Shown piece by piece: positions 36,455-45,200 of a DNA stretch of 64,000 nt. The position numbers were made by a program, and so were the translations under genes. Positions within the stretch are counted from its first letter, which is position 1. The number at the start of each line of letters is the position of its first letter. Below the pieces are notes generated by a model. The model saw only the letters and a program-made list of their open reading frames with translations. It did not search any database and was not told the DNA's origin. The stretch is from Sulfurovum sp. XGS-02. GTDB lineage: Bacteria; Campylobacterota; Campylobacteria; Campylobacterales; Sulfurovaceae. The DNA lies in assembly GCF_023213175.1 (NCBI RefSeq), contig NZ_CP093312.1:1674001-1738000 (forward strand). The letters are read 5' to 3'.

Positions 36455-36469
36455 TGATAACAATTATTA
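36455..36469 (-). promoter_or_regulatory. Second Fur-box-like site
   Basis: TGATAACAATTATTA has two mismatches to the 7-1-7 Fur repeat, and lies ~100 bp upstream of the porin start. Two sites suggest cooperative Fur binding across the promoter. The other ~200 bp of this gap are AT-rich, with nothing further recognised. Confidence 0.45.
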
Positions 36470-36673
36470 AAATAAAAACAAAAAAATACTTTTAAATTAT
36501 TTTCACATTCCTGTAATACAGTTACATATCAATATCTTGTTAAAAATGAAAACATACCGAAAAATCTTTGTATAGAGACAACATTGAATATTCTAGATAG
36601 ATATACTATGCGTTACACACTTACTCCTCACAACTATGTCATAATGACACTATCATCATTAAAGGAGTCGATC

Positions 36674-36871
36674 ATGACATGTAACATTGGGAAAGTAGAT
36701 AGAATCATTAGGCTTGTAGTCGGTGCAGCAGTCCTGGGCTGGGGAATCATGAATGGCAATATCATTGCGGATGTGGTTGGAGGATTGCTTCTCTTTACTG
36801 CGATCATCGGATGGTGTCCACCCTATGCACTGTTTGGCATCAATACCGGATGTAAAACCAAGAACGATTAA
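36674..36871 (+). CDS. YgaP-like transmembrane protein (DUF2892)
   Basis: 65 aa from ATG 36674, which follows AAAGGAG at 7 nt; a longer TTG-started frame has no support. Two hydrophobic segments with the family pattern CNIGKVDRIIRLVVGAAVLGW, a NGN loop, and LLFTAIIGWCPPYALFGINT. DUF2892 proteins are small inner-membrane proteins often linked to rhodanese domains or sulfur metabolism; here it stands alone, 118 bp before the DUF1538 gene. Confidence 0.85.
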   Translation: MTCNIGKVDRIIRLVVGAAVLGWGIMNGNIIADVVGGLLLFTAIIGWCPPYALFGINTGCKTKND

Positions 36872-36989
36872 GTTTTAGCCCCCCCTTAACTCTGAGAGTT
36901 GAAACCAGAGGATACAGTTTTACATTTCGATAGAGGAACCTATGCTTTTATACCATATAATAATCTTATAATAGATATAATTTCTTTCA

Positions 36990-38525
36990 ATGAAAGAAAG
37001 TTTACATATATTTTATGGAGATCTAAAAAATTCTTTTAAAGATCTTCTTCCCATTATCATAGTTGTTGCACTGTTTCAAGCTATCATCATCCGGACTGTG
37101 CCTGATAATCTCACTTCGATTGTCATAGGTCTTACGATCGTCGCAATAGGATTGGCACTTTTTATCCGTGGTCTTGAACTGGGTATCTTCCCCATAGGTG
37201 AAGGATTGGCCATAGACTTTGCTAAAAAAGGCTCGGTCTTTTGGCTATTGCTTTTTGCGTTTACCATAGGATTTTCAACCACTGTGGCAGAACCTGCACT
37301 TATCGCTATCGCAGACAAAGCCGCACTGATATCTAATGGTCTGGTAGATGCATTCTGGCTTCGTATGACCGTGGCGCTCTCTGTAGGATTTGCCATTGCA
37401 CTGGGGACACTTCGTATCTTACTGGGACACCCTATCGCTTACTATATCATTACAGGGTACATCTTAGTCGTAGTCGTTACATTTTTTGCCCCTAGAGAGA
37501 TCATAGGCCTGGCTTACGATAGTGGTGGGGTTACCACTTCAACTGTTACAGTACCGCTTGTTGCTGCACTGGGTATAGGTCTATCTTCAAGTATCAAAGG
37601 CCGTAATCCTGCCATAGACGGTTTTGGTCTGATCGCTTTTGCATCCCTGACACCTATGATATTTGTACAGATCTACGGTATCATCGTTTACAATTTAGGA
37701 GAGACAAGCTCCCTATCTCCCGTAGTTACAGAAGCGACTGAAAGTGCAAAGTCTGTAGCAACTGCCTATACATTTTCTGCGATGGACACCTTTATGGAAC
37801 TTCTAGGAGTGATCAAGGACGTTGCTCCTATTCTTATCGTGATATTCTTTTTTCAGTATATCATTATCAAAAAACCTGTAGCACACTTACATAAGATTGC
37901 CACAGGTATCATTATGGTGATCCTGGGGCTTTATGCATTCATCGTAGGACTTGAAATGGGACTTTTCCCTATAGGAGAGACCATAGCCTTTCAGCTTACG
38001 GACATGGAGAACTACCTCCTTATCTATCTGTTCGCATTTCTTATAGGTTTCTCTACGACAATGGCAGAACCTGCACTGTTGGCCATCGCCATTAAAGCAG
38101 AAGAGATAAGTGAAGGGAAAATTAAACAAAATATACTTAGAATAATAGTAGCATTTGGTGTGGCTATCGGGATCGGGTTGGGTTCATACCGTATCGTCGC
38201 TGGTGATCCTATCCATTACTATATTATTGTAGGCTATATCTTCGTGATTATATTTACCTATTTTGCACCAAAATACATTATACCTATTGCCTATGACAGT
38301 GGTGGGGTTACCACTTCCACAGTGACTGTACCACTGGTTGCAGCACTGGGCCTGGGATTGGCAGAAAACTTGGAATGGTGTGACCCGCTGATAGATGGAT
38401 TTGGTCTCATTGCATTTGCCTCACTGTTTCCGATGCTTACTGTGATGGGCTATGGTATCCACGCAGAGTATTATAAAAAGAAACAGAAGGTAGAACCATC
38501 CAATATTGAAGGAGAAGCATTATGA
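36990..38525 (+). CDS. Tandem DUF1538 membrane transporter-like protein
   Basis: 511 aa, ~14 membrane segments, made of two DUF1538 repeats (about 15-245 and 270-500). Each holds [44 protein letters not shown], and [20 protein letters not shown] (the last shared almost exactly, with 20 identical bases at DNA level). The repeat signatures with Asp-Ser-Gly-Gly in helices look like a transport core. Substrate unknown. Overlaps the PII-like gene by 4 nt, implying control by that protein. No classical ribosome site; start taken at the first ATG. Confidence 0.85.
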   Translation: MKESLHIFYGDLKNSFKDLLPIIIVVALFQAIIIRTVPDNLTSIVIGLTIVAIGLALFIRGLELGIFPIGEGLAIDFAKKGSVFWLLLFAFTIGFSTTVAEPALIAIADKAALISNGLVDAFWLRMTVALSVGFAIALGTLRILLGHPIAYYIITGYILVVVVTFFAPREIIGLAYDSGGVTTSTVTVPLVAALGIGLSSSIKGRNPAIDGFGLIAFASLTPMIFVQIYGIIVYNLGETSSLSPVVTEATESAKSVATAYTFSAMDTFMELLGVIKDVAPILIVIFFFQYIIIKKPVAHLHKIATGIIMVILGLYAFIVGLEMGLFPIGETIAFQLTDMENYLLIYLFAFLIGFSTTMAEPALLAIAIKAEEISEGKIKQNILRIIVAFGVAIGIGLGSYRIVAGDPIHYYIIVGYIFVIIFTYFAPKYIIPIAYDSGGVTTSTVTVPLVAALGLGLAENLEWCDPLIDGFGLIAFASLFPMLTVMGYGIHAEYYKKKQKVEPSNIEGEAL

Positions 38526-38872
38526 AATTTACCGCACTGATCGTTATCATACAGGATAAAGATGAAGAAGCCGCTATAGAAGCTGCCAAGGGAGCAGGCG
38601 CAGGTTCTGTGACTATTTTACATGGAAAAAATATCGGGCTTGAAGAGAAAAAAGTATTCTTTGGTCTCACACTTGAAGAAAATGTCTCTGTGCTGCTTTT
38701 TGTCTTACCAAGAAAACTCTCACTGCAAGTGATGCGCTTACTTCGTGAAAAGTTTGATCTGGACAACCCGGAAAATAGTGGTTTAGCATTTACCCTACCA
38801 TTAACGCATGTCGCAGGTCTTGATACAAAAGAGCTACACAAATTTGAACATGATATCAAATCGATGATATAA
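38522..38872 (+). CDS. PII-like signalling protein
   Basis: 116-residue protein with the ferredoxin-like PII fold: [47 protein letters not shown] and [17 protein letters not shown]. The T-loop is short and lacks the uridylylated Tyr of GlnB, so nitrogen sensing is not implied. GlnK-like proteins usually gate the transporter they are encoded with; here that would be the DUF1538 protein, with which it overlaps (ATGA). Confidence 0.82.
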   Translation: MKFTALIVIIQDKDEEAAIEAAKGAGAGSVTILHGKNIGLEEKKVFFGLTLEENVSVLLFVLPRKLSLQVMRLLREKFDLDNPENSGLAFTLPLTHVAGLDTKELHKFEHDIKSMI

Positions 38873-38883
38873 AGGAGAAATCA

Positions 38884-39276
38884 ATGTTAGTAGAAAAGGT
38901 AATGACCCCTAAAGAAAAATTGATAGTGATCTCAGCAATGTCGACAGTCAGGGAAGCACTGAAGTTAATGAAGGAGCACCGGGTACGCTCTGTCGTTGTA
39001 GATAAGAATACAGAAGATGGCGCCTATGGACTTTTGACCTTTAAAAATATTCTGCAAAGTATTGTTGCAGAAGACGGTGACATCGATCTGCTCAATGTTT
39101 ATGACATCGCCTCGACACCGGCCTTCTCTGTCTCTGCAAAACTGGATGTAAAATATGCGGCAAAAATGATGGTACAAAATAGCATTAAACGTCTACTGGT
39201 CATTGATAACAATGAACTTTACGGTATCCTCACCATGACAGATATCATTGGTATCCTTATGGATAGTGTAGAATAA
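38884..39276 (+). CDS. Two-CBS-domain protein
   Basis: 130 aa consisting of a pair of CBS motifs (residues ~5-60 and 70-130: VEKVMTPKEKLIVISAMSTV, and GILTMTDIIGILMDS). CBS pairs bind adenine nucleotides and act as energy sensors. Lies 11 bp after the PII-like gene with an AAAGGAG site, so the three genes form one unit, a membrane protein with two small nucleotide-sensing partners. Ends 2 bp from the convergent histidine kinase gene. Confidence 0.88.
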   Translation: MLVEKVMTPKEKLIVISAMSTVREALKLMKEHRVRSVVVDKNTEDGAYGLLTFKNILQSIVAEDGDIDLLNVYDIASTPAFSVSAKLDVKYAAKMMVQNSIKRLLVIDNNELYGILTMTDIIGILMDSVE

Positions 39277-39278
39277 CG

Positions 39279-40502
39279 TTATTTTTTCGCCACAGGGAAG
39301 GTCAGTATAAAGGTACTTCCCTCTCCTTTTTCAGACTCCAGGTCCAATTTTATTTTGTATTGTTTACAAATAGCAAGTACGATATTCAACCCTATGCCAA
39401 AACCGCCACGTTCATCATTTTCTCTGTAATAGCGTTTAAAGATATCATCCTGTACCTTTTTATCTATACCAACCCCCGTATCTTTCACTTTTAAGACATG
39501 ATCCTTCAGTGTAATAGAAATACTATCCCCCACATCAGAATATTTGATGGCATTGGAGAGCAGGTTATCTATGAGTCTACACGAAGAGGTTTTAGGCATC
39601 AAAACTTCTGTAGGTTCAAGATCCAGTGAGATATGCAGACGCTTGGAATCAATGAGTTCCTTCACATACTCAACACGCTCTTTGACCACTTCAGAAAAAT
39701 TCAATACCTCTGAAGGCTCCACCTTACCCTCAAGCCTGTAAGTGAGAGAACTGTACATCACAGAAAGCCTTTTGGCACTGGCTTCCAAACGCTGCAACTT
39801 TTTAGGCTCGATATCTTTCAGAGACTGTATCGTCATCAGTATGGCAGAAATGGGGGTATTGAGTTCATGTGTGGTATCTGAAATAAAATTATCCAAAGAC
39901 TCTATCTGTTCCCTGACCGGTCTTAGAAACAGGCGGCCTAAAAAATACCCTACGATTCCCATCAGTATGAAAGAGAGGACTAAATATCCGATGATCCTGA
40001 TACGCATCTTCTGTACGATCTTTGCAAGATTACTCTCTTTCAATACGATATAGTGTACCCCTAAATGATCGCTCTTGTCTTCTGTCACGGTATAGCAACT
40101 ATTATCTTTGATAAAAAAATCTTTATTGACCACTTCAAAATCATCAAATTCCGTATAGATGGGCTTTTTACTCTTATCATAATATCCTGTTTGAAAGCGG
40201 CAAAGTTTTAAATTTTTTAAAAAGTGTTTGAGCTTTTCTCTATCCATGACCTCTTGTTCATCCTCTGTCATGGCTTTCATGATGATGGATGAGGAGAGCA
40301 TGCGTGCCTGGTACATCATTTCAAATTTCATGGCATTTTGCACAGAAACACGGTTATTTTCAAAGAAAAGGTACCCTATGATAGCGAGTAATATAAAGAC
40401 CGATATCAGATAAACAGCTAAAAAACTAAAAAGTGATTTACGCTCATACGATGTTAAAACGATAGCCCTCTCCTTTAATGTTCTCAAAATACTCTTTATC
40501 AA
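39279..40502 (-). CDS. Sensor histidine kinase
   Basis: Membrane kinase partner of the OmpR-type regulator upstream. Two membrane helices (about 25-47 and 171-191) flank a ~120-residue sensor region. The DHp His is H212 in DTTHELNTPISAILM (Asn replaces the usual Arg), followed by the N box NLLSNAIKYS, G1 DTGVGI and G2 GFGIGLNIV. No in-frame ATG exists near the front; the listed end is a TTG deep in the regulator gene. An AAAGGAG site points to a start near 40463, at an ATC codon, giving ~394 aa. Confidence 0.85.
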   Translation of the reverse strand: MIKSILRTLKERAIVLTSYERKSLFSFLAVYLISVFILLAIIGYLFFENNRVSVQNAMKFEMMYQARMLSSSIIMKAMTEDEQEVMDREKLKHFLKNLKLCRFQTGYYDKSKKPIYTEFDDFEVVNKDFFIKDNSCYTVTEDKSDHLGVHYIVLKESNLAKIVQKMRIRIIGYLVLSFILMGIVGYFLGRLFLRPVREQIESLDNFISDTTHELNTPISAILMTIQSLKDIEPKKLQRLEASAKRLSVMYSSLTYRLEGKVEPSEVLNFSEVVKERVEYVKELIDSKRLHISLDLEPTEVLMPKTSSCRLIDNLLSNAIKYSDVGDSISITLKDHVLKVKDTGVGIDKKVQDDIFKRYYRENDERGGFGIGLNIVLAICKQYKIKLDLESEKGEGSTFILTFPVAKK

Positions 40503-41097
40503 ACATCTTTCTCAGATTCTTAATATACGTACGTATCGTTGCATGTGCAGGAATATTTTCATCATCCCAGACATTTTCTATGATCTCATCGCAAGAGATG
40601 ATCTTTCCTATATTACGGATAAAATACTCCAGCACCTGTGATTCTTTCTGTCTCATCTCGATGACACCCTCTTTTAGAAAAATCTGATGTGCTTTTGGAA
40701 TAAACCTCATACCGTCAAACTCTATCTCTTCTTGTAGACGGTAAAGCCTGACAATATGTTCTATCCGGGCATTCAACTCTTCGAGCTCAAAAGGCTTTTT
40801 CAAGTAATCATCTGCCCCCAGATCGAAACCTTTTTTAAGGTCCTCTACCCCTGCAAGAGAGGTGATATATATCGCCGGCGTGGTATTACCGATCTCACGT
40901 AAGTATGAAAGTATCTCAAAGCCATCTATGTTGGGGACATTCACATCTAAAAGCAGCATATCATAAGAACCCGAGCCTATCGCATCAAGTGCTTTTTCAC
41001 CATCAAAGAAACTCTCTACTTCATATCCCTTTTCTACAAGGAATTCTTCCATGATCTCCTGTAGTATCACATCATCTTCAAGCAATAATATATTCAT
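40444..41097 (-). CDS. OmpR-family response regulator
   Basis: 217 aa. Receiver domain with acidic D8/D9, phospho-acceptor D51 (LLLDVNVPNIDG) and the KKPFEL lysine near 101. A winged-helix DNA-binding domain (residues ~125-217) ends IRTYIKNLRKMF and GEGYRFNIV. Cognate kinase follows, overlapping its 3' end. Signal and targets unknown; no metabolic gene adjoins on the same strand. Confidence 0.92.
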   Translation of the reverse strand: MNILLLEDDVILQEIMEEFLVEKGYEVESFFDGEKALDAIGSGSYDMLLLDVNVPNIDGFEILSYLREIGNTTPAIYITSLAGVEDLKKGFDLGADDYLKKPFELEELNARIEHIVRLYRLQEEIEFDGMRFIPKAHQIFLKEGVIEMRQKESQVLEYFIRNIGKIISCDEIIENVWDDENIPAHATIRTYIKNLRKMFDKEYFENIKGEGYRFNIV

Positions 41098-41171
41098 GCC
41101 AAACCTTCTTTTAATTCAATGGTATATTTTAACATACTCTTTGTGTAGAGGAGTACACAAAAAGTTTATGC

Positions 41172-41177
41172 TATAAT
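41172..41177 (+). promoter_or_regulatory. Extended -10 promoter of small lipoprotein
   Basis: TATAAT preceded by TGC (extended -10), 44 bp before the lipoprotein ATG; no good -35. Confidence 0.6.
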
Positions 41178-41220
41178 CCCGCATCAAAATGACAGCCCAT
41201 TCACTACAGGGAGCCACACC

Positions 41221-41394
41221 ATGCCAAGACTTAAAAGATCAACACTCTATCTGCTCATCACTCTGCTTTTATTTTCGGGATGTACACAAGTCGTAACAGC
41301 ACCTATCTCTGTTGCAGGTTCTGTCGTAGATACGACTGTAGATGTAGCGGGTTCAGCGGTCAATGCAGTCACAGATTCAGAGGATGAAGATTAA
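41221..41394 (+). CDS. Small lipoprotein (57 aa)
   Basis: A short gene easily missed. The ATG follows AGGGAG at 7 nt and an extended -10 promoter. Residues 1-20 form a lipoprotein signal with lipobox LLLFSGC (Cys20). The mature part is TQVVTAPISVAGSVVDTTVD and so on, a Val/Ala/Gly-rich repeat-like helix ending in an acidic DSEDED tail. It resembles small Campylobacterota lipoproteins that carry the TQVVTAPISVAG signature (NF038104-type, by memory). Stop codon overlaps the convergent chorismate mutase stop by 4 nt (TTAA). Role unknown. Confidence 0.78.
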   Translation: MPRLKRSTLYLLITLLLFSGCTQVVTAPISVAGSVVDTTVDVAGSAVNAVTDSEDED

Positions 41395-41690
41395 TACCTC
41401 TGTGCATTTTTAAATTCAGAGATCTCACTCTCCACCATCTCATCTATCATTCTTACATAAAGATCATTGATAAGGTTAGGAGACAAGCCAAGAGAAATAG
41501 CTTGTTCTCTCACATGGGCAATCACATCTGAGATCCTATCCTCTGCTTTGACCTCTTCCACACTGGTTTTAAAATGTGCGATCTGTTTAATATACTCATT
41601 GCGTTTAGCGATCAATTCTACTATCTCTCTATCTACACTATCGATCTCATTTCTCGCTTCTTCAAGTGTGCTACACTTTTTAATATCCAT
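41391..41690 (-). CDS. Chorismate mutase type II (AroQ fold)
   Basis: 99-residue all-helical stand-alone mutase converting chorismate to prephenate for Phe/Tyr synthesis. Helix 1 EEARNEIDSVDREIVELIAK carries the Arg and Asp/Glu of the active site, with KRNEYIKQIAHFK and a C-terminal helix containing MIDEMVESEI. The sequence CSTLEEARNEID also resembles PchB-like isochorismate-pyruvate lyases, so salicylate formation is a lesser alternative; no siderophore genes are near. Confidence 0.85.
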   Translation of the reverse strand: MDIKKCSTLEEARNEIDSVDREIVELIAKRNEYIKQIAHFKTSVEEVKAEDRISDVIAHVREQAISLGLSPNLINDLYVRMIDEMVESEISEFKNAQRY

Positions 41691-41724
41691 ATTCTATCCT
41701 TCATGCTATCGCTATCGTAGCTGT

Positions 41725-41766
41725 ATTATAACCTAAAAATATCCAAAGTAATATTTTAGGTATAAT
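41725..41766. promoter_or_regulatory. Divergent promoters in an inverted repeat
   Basis: Minus-strand TATAAT (41730-41725) for chorismate mutase and plus-strand TATAAT (41761-41766) for the outer membrane protein each follow TTTTAGGT: arms ACCTAAAA (41731-41738) and TTTTAGGT (41754-41761). The plus -10 is only 6 nt from the ATG, so that mRNA may be leaderless. Confidence 0.5.
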
Positions 41767-41772
41767 GGTAAA

Positions 41773-43083
41773 ATGAAGAATAAAAAATATCTCTTATTTG
41801 CTTTGTTAAGTACCACTCTTATAAGTGCGGCACAAGAAGATTGCAATGCAACAAAAGGCAAAGAATGGATTTTTTTACCTTATGCATTTTCAAGTGATGC
41901 TACAGGGTTTGCAGGGGGTATCAGTGCCATGAAAAGGGCTTTGTTCCAACCTCAAACTACATTTCTCGCTACTCTCTTTACCGGCCTTCCACAAGATGTT
42001 ACCATCAATGATCAGCCGGATGAAGCGAGCTTTTCCGGAGGGTTTATCTCTTTTTCAGACTATAAACTTCCTTACACAGACCGACTCTTTTTTTCCTTCA
42101 TGGGTTTAAAAAGTTATTTTCCAAAAAACCGCTACTATATAGATGGCTCACATACCTCTGATAAAGCTGATGCCTACATCAGTTCGGGTGACTCCGACTT
42201 CTTCACAAGCACCTTCAGATACACACTCCCTATAGGAGAAGGTGTAGATAACCCTGCCGGCCTCTACAGACTCGAAGGGGGTTTTTGTGTAGGTAGAGAA
42301 GATTGCGGAGGCGGTATTCCTTTTATCACAGGTAGAACTTCGATAGGGATAAAGACATTTTTCCAGACAGATAACACGGAAAACACTGAGATGTGGCAAG
42401 ATTCCATTTGGTGGAAAAGTGGAGCATCTCGACCTACATGGAATACCAATGGACTCAGATTTTTTCTTACCCATGATAATACAGATTTTGATATCAACCC
42501 TGCTAGAGGATACCAGTTCCAACTGCAATACTCAAAAGATTTTGGCTGGGGAGACTCCCTTCAGAGTTGGGATTTTTTAGAGTTTGCATACAACCAATAC
42601 TTTGAACTGGATACGTTTTCATTTACCAAGCAAAATGTGCTGGCTCTAAGTCTATGGACAGGCTACTCATTCTCCTGGGATAATGATACAGAGATCTCTC
42701 CCGGGTTTGATGCACATCGTCCCCCTATGTGGGAGGGTGCCAGACTGGGCGGATTCAACAGAATGAGAGGCTATGACCAGGACCGTTTTTCAGACAAGGC
42801 AGCCTTCTACGCTGCTGCAGAATACAGAGCCATCATCGACTACAATCCTCTAAAGGACATCTCATGGATACCGGCGAAAGTAGATTGGTTCCAGGTCGTT
42901 CTGTTTGCGGAAGCCGGAAGAGTGCATGACCAATACACGCTTGATCTTGTAAGTGACATGAAATATGATGCAGGTATCAGCTTGCGTGCCATGGTATCGG
43001 AGTTACCCATACGGTTTGATGTGGCCACTGGAGAAGAAGGTACCTACCTGTGGCTGATGGCACAGCATCCGTTTGACTTTTGA
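41773..43083 (+). CDS. BamA/TamA-like outer membrane protein without POTRA domains
   Basis: 436 aa. Signal peptide (1-19), then a 16-strand-type barrel of the surface antigen family: LPYTDRLFFSFMGLKSYF, FLTHDNTDFDINPARGYQFQL, the lid-loop motif ARLGGFNRMRGYDQDRF (family RGY/F), YAAAEYRAIIDYNP and final strand WLMAQHPFDF. No periplasmic POTRA repeats, so it is not the BamA insertase; relatives are often found with lipases or as stand-alone channels. The ATG has no ribosome site. Confidence 0.78.
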   Translation: MKNKKYLLFALLSTTLISAAQEDCNATKGKEWIFLPYAFSSDATGFAGGISAMKRALFQPQTTFLATLFTGLPQDVTINDQPDEASFSGGFISFSDYKLPYTDRLFFSFMGLKSYFPKNRYYIDGSHTSDKADAYISSGDSDFFTSTFRYTLPIGEGVDNPAGLYRLEGGFCVGREDCGGGIPFITGRTSIGIKTFFQTDNTENTEMWQDSIWWKSGASRPTWNTNGLRFFLTHDNTDFDINPARGYQFQLQYSKDFGWGDSLQSWDFLEFAYNQYFELDTFSFTKQNVLALSLWTGYSFSWDNDTEISPGFDAHRPPMWEGARLGGFNRMRGYDQDRFSDKAAFYAAAEYRAIIDYNPLKDISWIPAKVDWFQVVLFAEAGRVHDQYTLDLVSDMKYDAGISLRAMVSELPIRFDVATGEEGTYLWLMAQHPFDF

Positions 43084-43089
43084 TTCATA

Positions 43090-43200
43090 GAACGCTAACG
43101 CTGATTCAACTTACGACTCGGCATTTAATGCCTCGCTTACACTGCAATTTAGTTGCTTGTCAGCAGTTGGCTCATACGACTAGTCATATTTTACGACATT
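43090..43200. repeat. Cluster of short palindromes
   Basis: Between the OMP stop and the dnaK terminator: GGCATTTAATGCC (43120-43132), GCAATTTAGTTGC (43144-43156) and ATACGACTAGTCATAT (43174-43189, one mismatch pair). Higher GC than other gaps here. Could be a dispersed intergenic repeat or remnant; not identified. Confidence 0.4.
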
Positions 43201-43250
43201 AATAAAACTCAAAATACAAAATCTTTATTTCGTCTTTTCAATCTTATCTC

Positions 43251-43279
43251 AAGGACAAGAGGCCATGCCTCTTGTCCTT
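43251..43279. terminator. Strong stem-loop after dnaK
   Basis: AAGGACAAGAGGC, loop CAT, GCCTCTTGTCCTT: a perfect 13-bp stem 19 bp past the dnaK stop. No long T-tract on either strand, but its stability makes it the likely dnaK end. Confidence 0.7.
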
Positions 43280-43297
43280 ATATAGGTAAGCTGAGTC

Positions 43298-45172
43298 CTA
43301 CTCTACTTCTGCATCGATAACATCGTCATCGTCTGCTTTTTTTGCTTCCGGGTTTGCACCGCCTTGCTCTTTGGCATACATCGCTTCAGCTAGCTTATGA
43401 CTTTTTTCAGTCAATGCTTTTACTTTTTCGTCTATCTGCTCTTTTGTAGCAGCGTCATCTTTAAGTACAGTTTCAAGCTCTTCGATAGCCGCTTCAATAC
43501 TTGCTTTTTCTGCTGCATCAAAGTTTTCACCTAGGTCACTCAATGACTTTTTCGTTTGGTGAACGAGTGCATCAGCTTGGTTTCTAGCCTCTACCACTGC
43601 TTTTCTTTTCTCATCTTCAGCTTTGTTCGCTTCAGCATCTTGAACCATTTTTTCGATCTCTTCATCCGAAAGTCCTGACGAACCAGTGATCTTGATCTCT
43701 TGAGATTTACCCGTACCTTTATCTTGCGCAGATACAGTCAAGATACCGTTCGCATCGATATCAAATGTTACTTCGATCTGTGGTACACCTCTTGGTGCTG
43801 CCGGGATATCTCTAAGCTCGAACATACCAAGTGATTTGTTGTCTTTTGAGAACTCTCTTTCACCTTGAAGTACATGAATGCTTACCGCTGGTTGGTTATC
43901 TTCTGCTGTTGAGAATACTTGTGATTTCTTCGCCGGGATCGTTGTTCCTTTTTCGATCACTTTTGTTGTGACCCCACCTAGTGTCTCAATACCAAGAGAA
44001 AGTGGTGTAACATCAAGAAGAAGTACATCTTTTACATCACCAGCAAGTACCCCACCCTGGATCGCCGCACCAAGTGCAACCACTTCATCAGGGTTCACAG
44101 ATTTGTTCAACTCTTTACCGAAGAATTTCTTCATCTCTTCTTGAACCAACGGTACTCTTGTAGAACCACCGACCATAACTACTTCGTTAATATCTGAAGT
44201 GTTAAGACCGGCATCTTTAAGTACACCTTGTACTGTTTTGATCGTGCTTGCTACCAGATCACCGATCAATGATTCAAATTTCGCTCTAGTAATCTTTGTC
44301 ACCAAGTGCTTTGGTCCTGATGCATCAGCTGTAATGAATGGGAGGTTTATTTCCGTTTCAGTCGATGAAGAGAGCTCTTTTTTAGCTGTTTCTGCTGCAT
44401 CTTTCACTCTCTGAAGCGCCATGACATCCGCTTTTACATCAATACCGGTCTCTGATTTAAATTGCTCAGCTACATAATCGATGATCTTGTTATCAAAGTC
44501 ATCACCACCAAGGAATGCATCCCCGCCAGTCGCCATAACTTCAACGACACCGTCACCTGTTTCAAGTGCAGTCACGTCAAACGTACCACCACCAAGATCG
44601 TAAACAACGATCTGCTCTGATTCTTTTTTATCAAGACCATAAGCCAATGCAGCTGATGTAGGCTCGTTGATGATACGAAGTACATTCAATCCAGCGATCG
44701 TTCCGGCTTCTTTTGTCGCTTTTCTTTGCGCATCGTTGAAGTATGCCGGCACTGTAATAACTGCATCTGTCACAGTCTCACCAAGGTATGCTTCTGCATC
44801 CTCTTTCATCTTGATAAGAACTTTTGCAGAGATCTCTTGCGGTGTATATGTTTTACCTGCCACTTCGATCGCACATGCACCAGATCTGTCTATAATGTGG
44901 TAAGGAAGTTTCTCTTGTGCTTCTTTTGCCTTATCTTCACTCATCATCAGACCCATAATTCTCTTAATAGAGTAGATCGTCTTCTCAGGGTTAGTGATCG
45001 CTTGTCTTTTCGCAGACTCACCTACAAGGATCTCACCTTTATCTGTAAATGCTACGATAGAAGGTGTTGTATTCTTACCCTCTTTGTTTGCAATGATCTT
45101 TGCTTCACCATTATCATACACTGCCATTGCAGAGTTTGTTGTCCCTAAATCTATTCCTAATACTTTTGCCAT
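43298..45172 (-). CDS. dnaK: Chaperone Hsp70
   Basis: ATP-dependent chaperone, 624 aa. ATPase begins [18 protein letters not shown]; includes [17 protein letters not shown] and [12 protein letters not shown]. Substrate-binding domain contains [14 protein letters not shown]; the lid ends in the acidic [10 protein letters not shown] tail. 28 bp after grpE. Works with GrpE here and with DnaJ at 48959, which is separate from the operon. Confidence 0.98.
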   Translation of the reverse strand: MAKVLGIDLGTTNSAMAVYDNGEAKIIANKEGKNTTPSIVAFTDKGEILVGESAKRQAITNPEKTIYSIKRIMGLMMSEDKAKEAQEKLPYHIIDRSGACAIEVAGKTYTPQEISAKVLIKMKEDAEAYLGETVTDAVITVPAYFNDAQRKATKEAGTIAGLNVLRIINEPTSAALAYGLDKKESEQIVVYDLGGGTFDVTALETGDGVVEVMATGGDAFLGGDDFDNKIIDYVAEQFKSETGIDVKADVMALQRVKDAAETAKKELSSSTETEINLPFITADASGPKHLVTKITRAKFESLIGDLVASTIKTVQGVLKDAGLNTSDINEVVMVGGSTRVPLVQEEMKKFFGKELNKSVNPDEVVALGAAIQGGVLAGDVKDVLLLDVTPLSLGIETLGGVTTKVIEKGTTIPAKKSQVFSTAEDNQPAVSIHVLQGEREFSKDNKSLGMFELRDIPAAPRGVPQIEVTFDIDANGILTVSAQDKGTGKSQEIKITGSSGLSDEEIEKMVQDAEANKAEDEKRKAVVEARNQADALVHQTKKSLSDLGENFDAAEKASIEAAIEELETVLKDDAATKEQIDEKVKALTEKSHKLAEAMYAKEQGGANPEAKKADDDDVIDAEVE

Positions 45173-45200
45173 ATTAAATCCTTAACTATTCTATTTATTC

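Noticed and set aside
43878-45148. Several open frames antisense to dnaK
   Set aside because: Typical shadow frames of a highly expressed gene; no ribosome sites.
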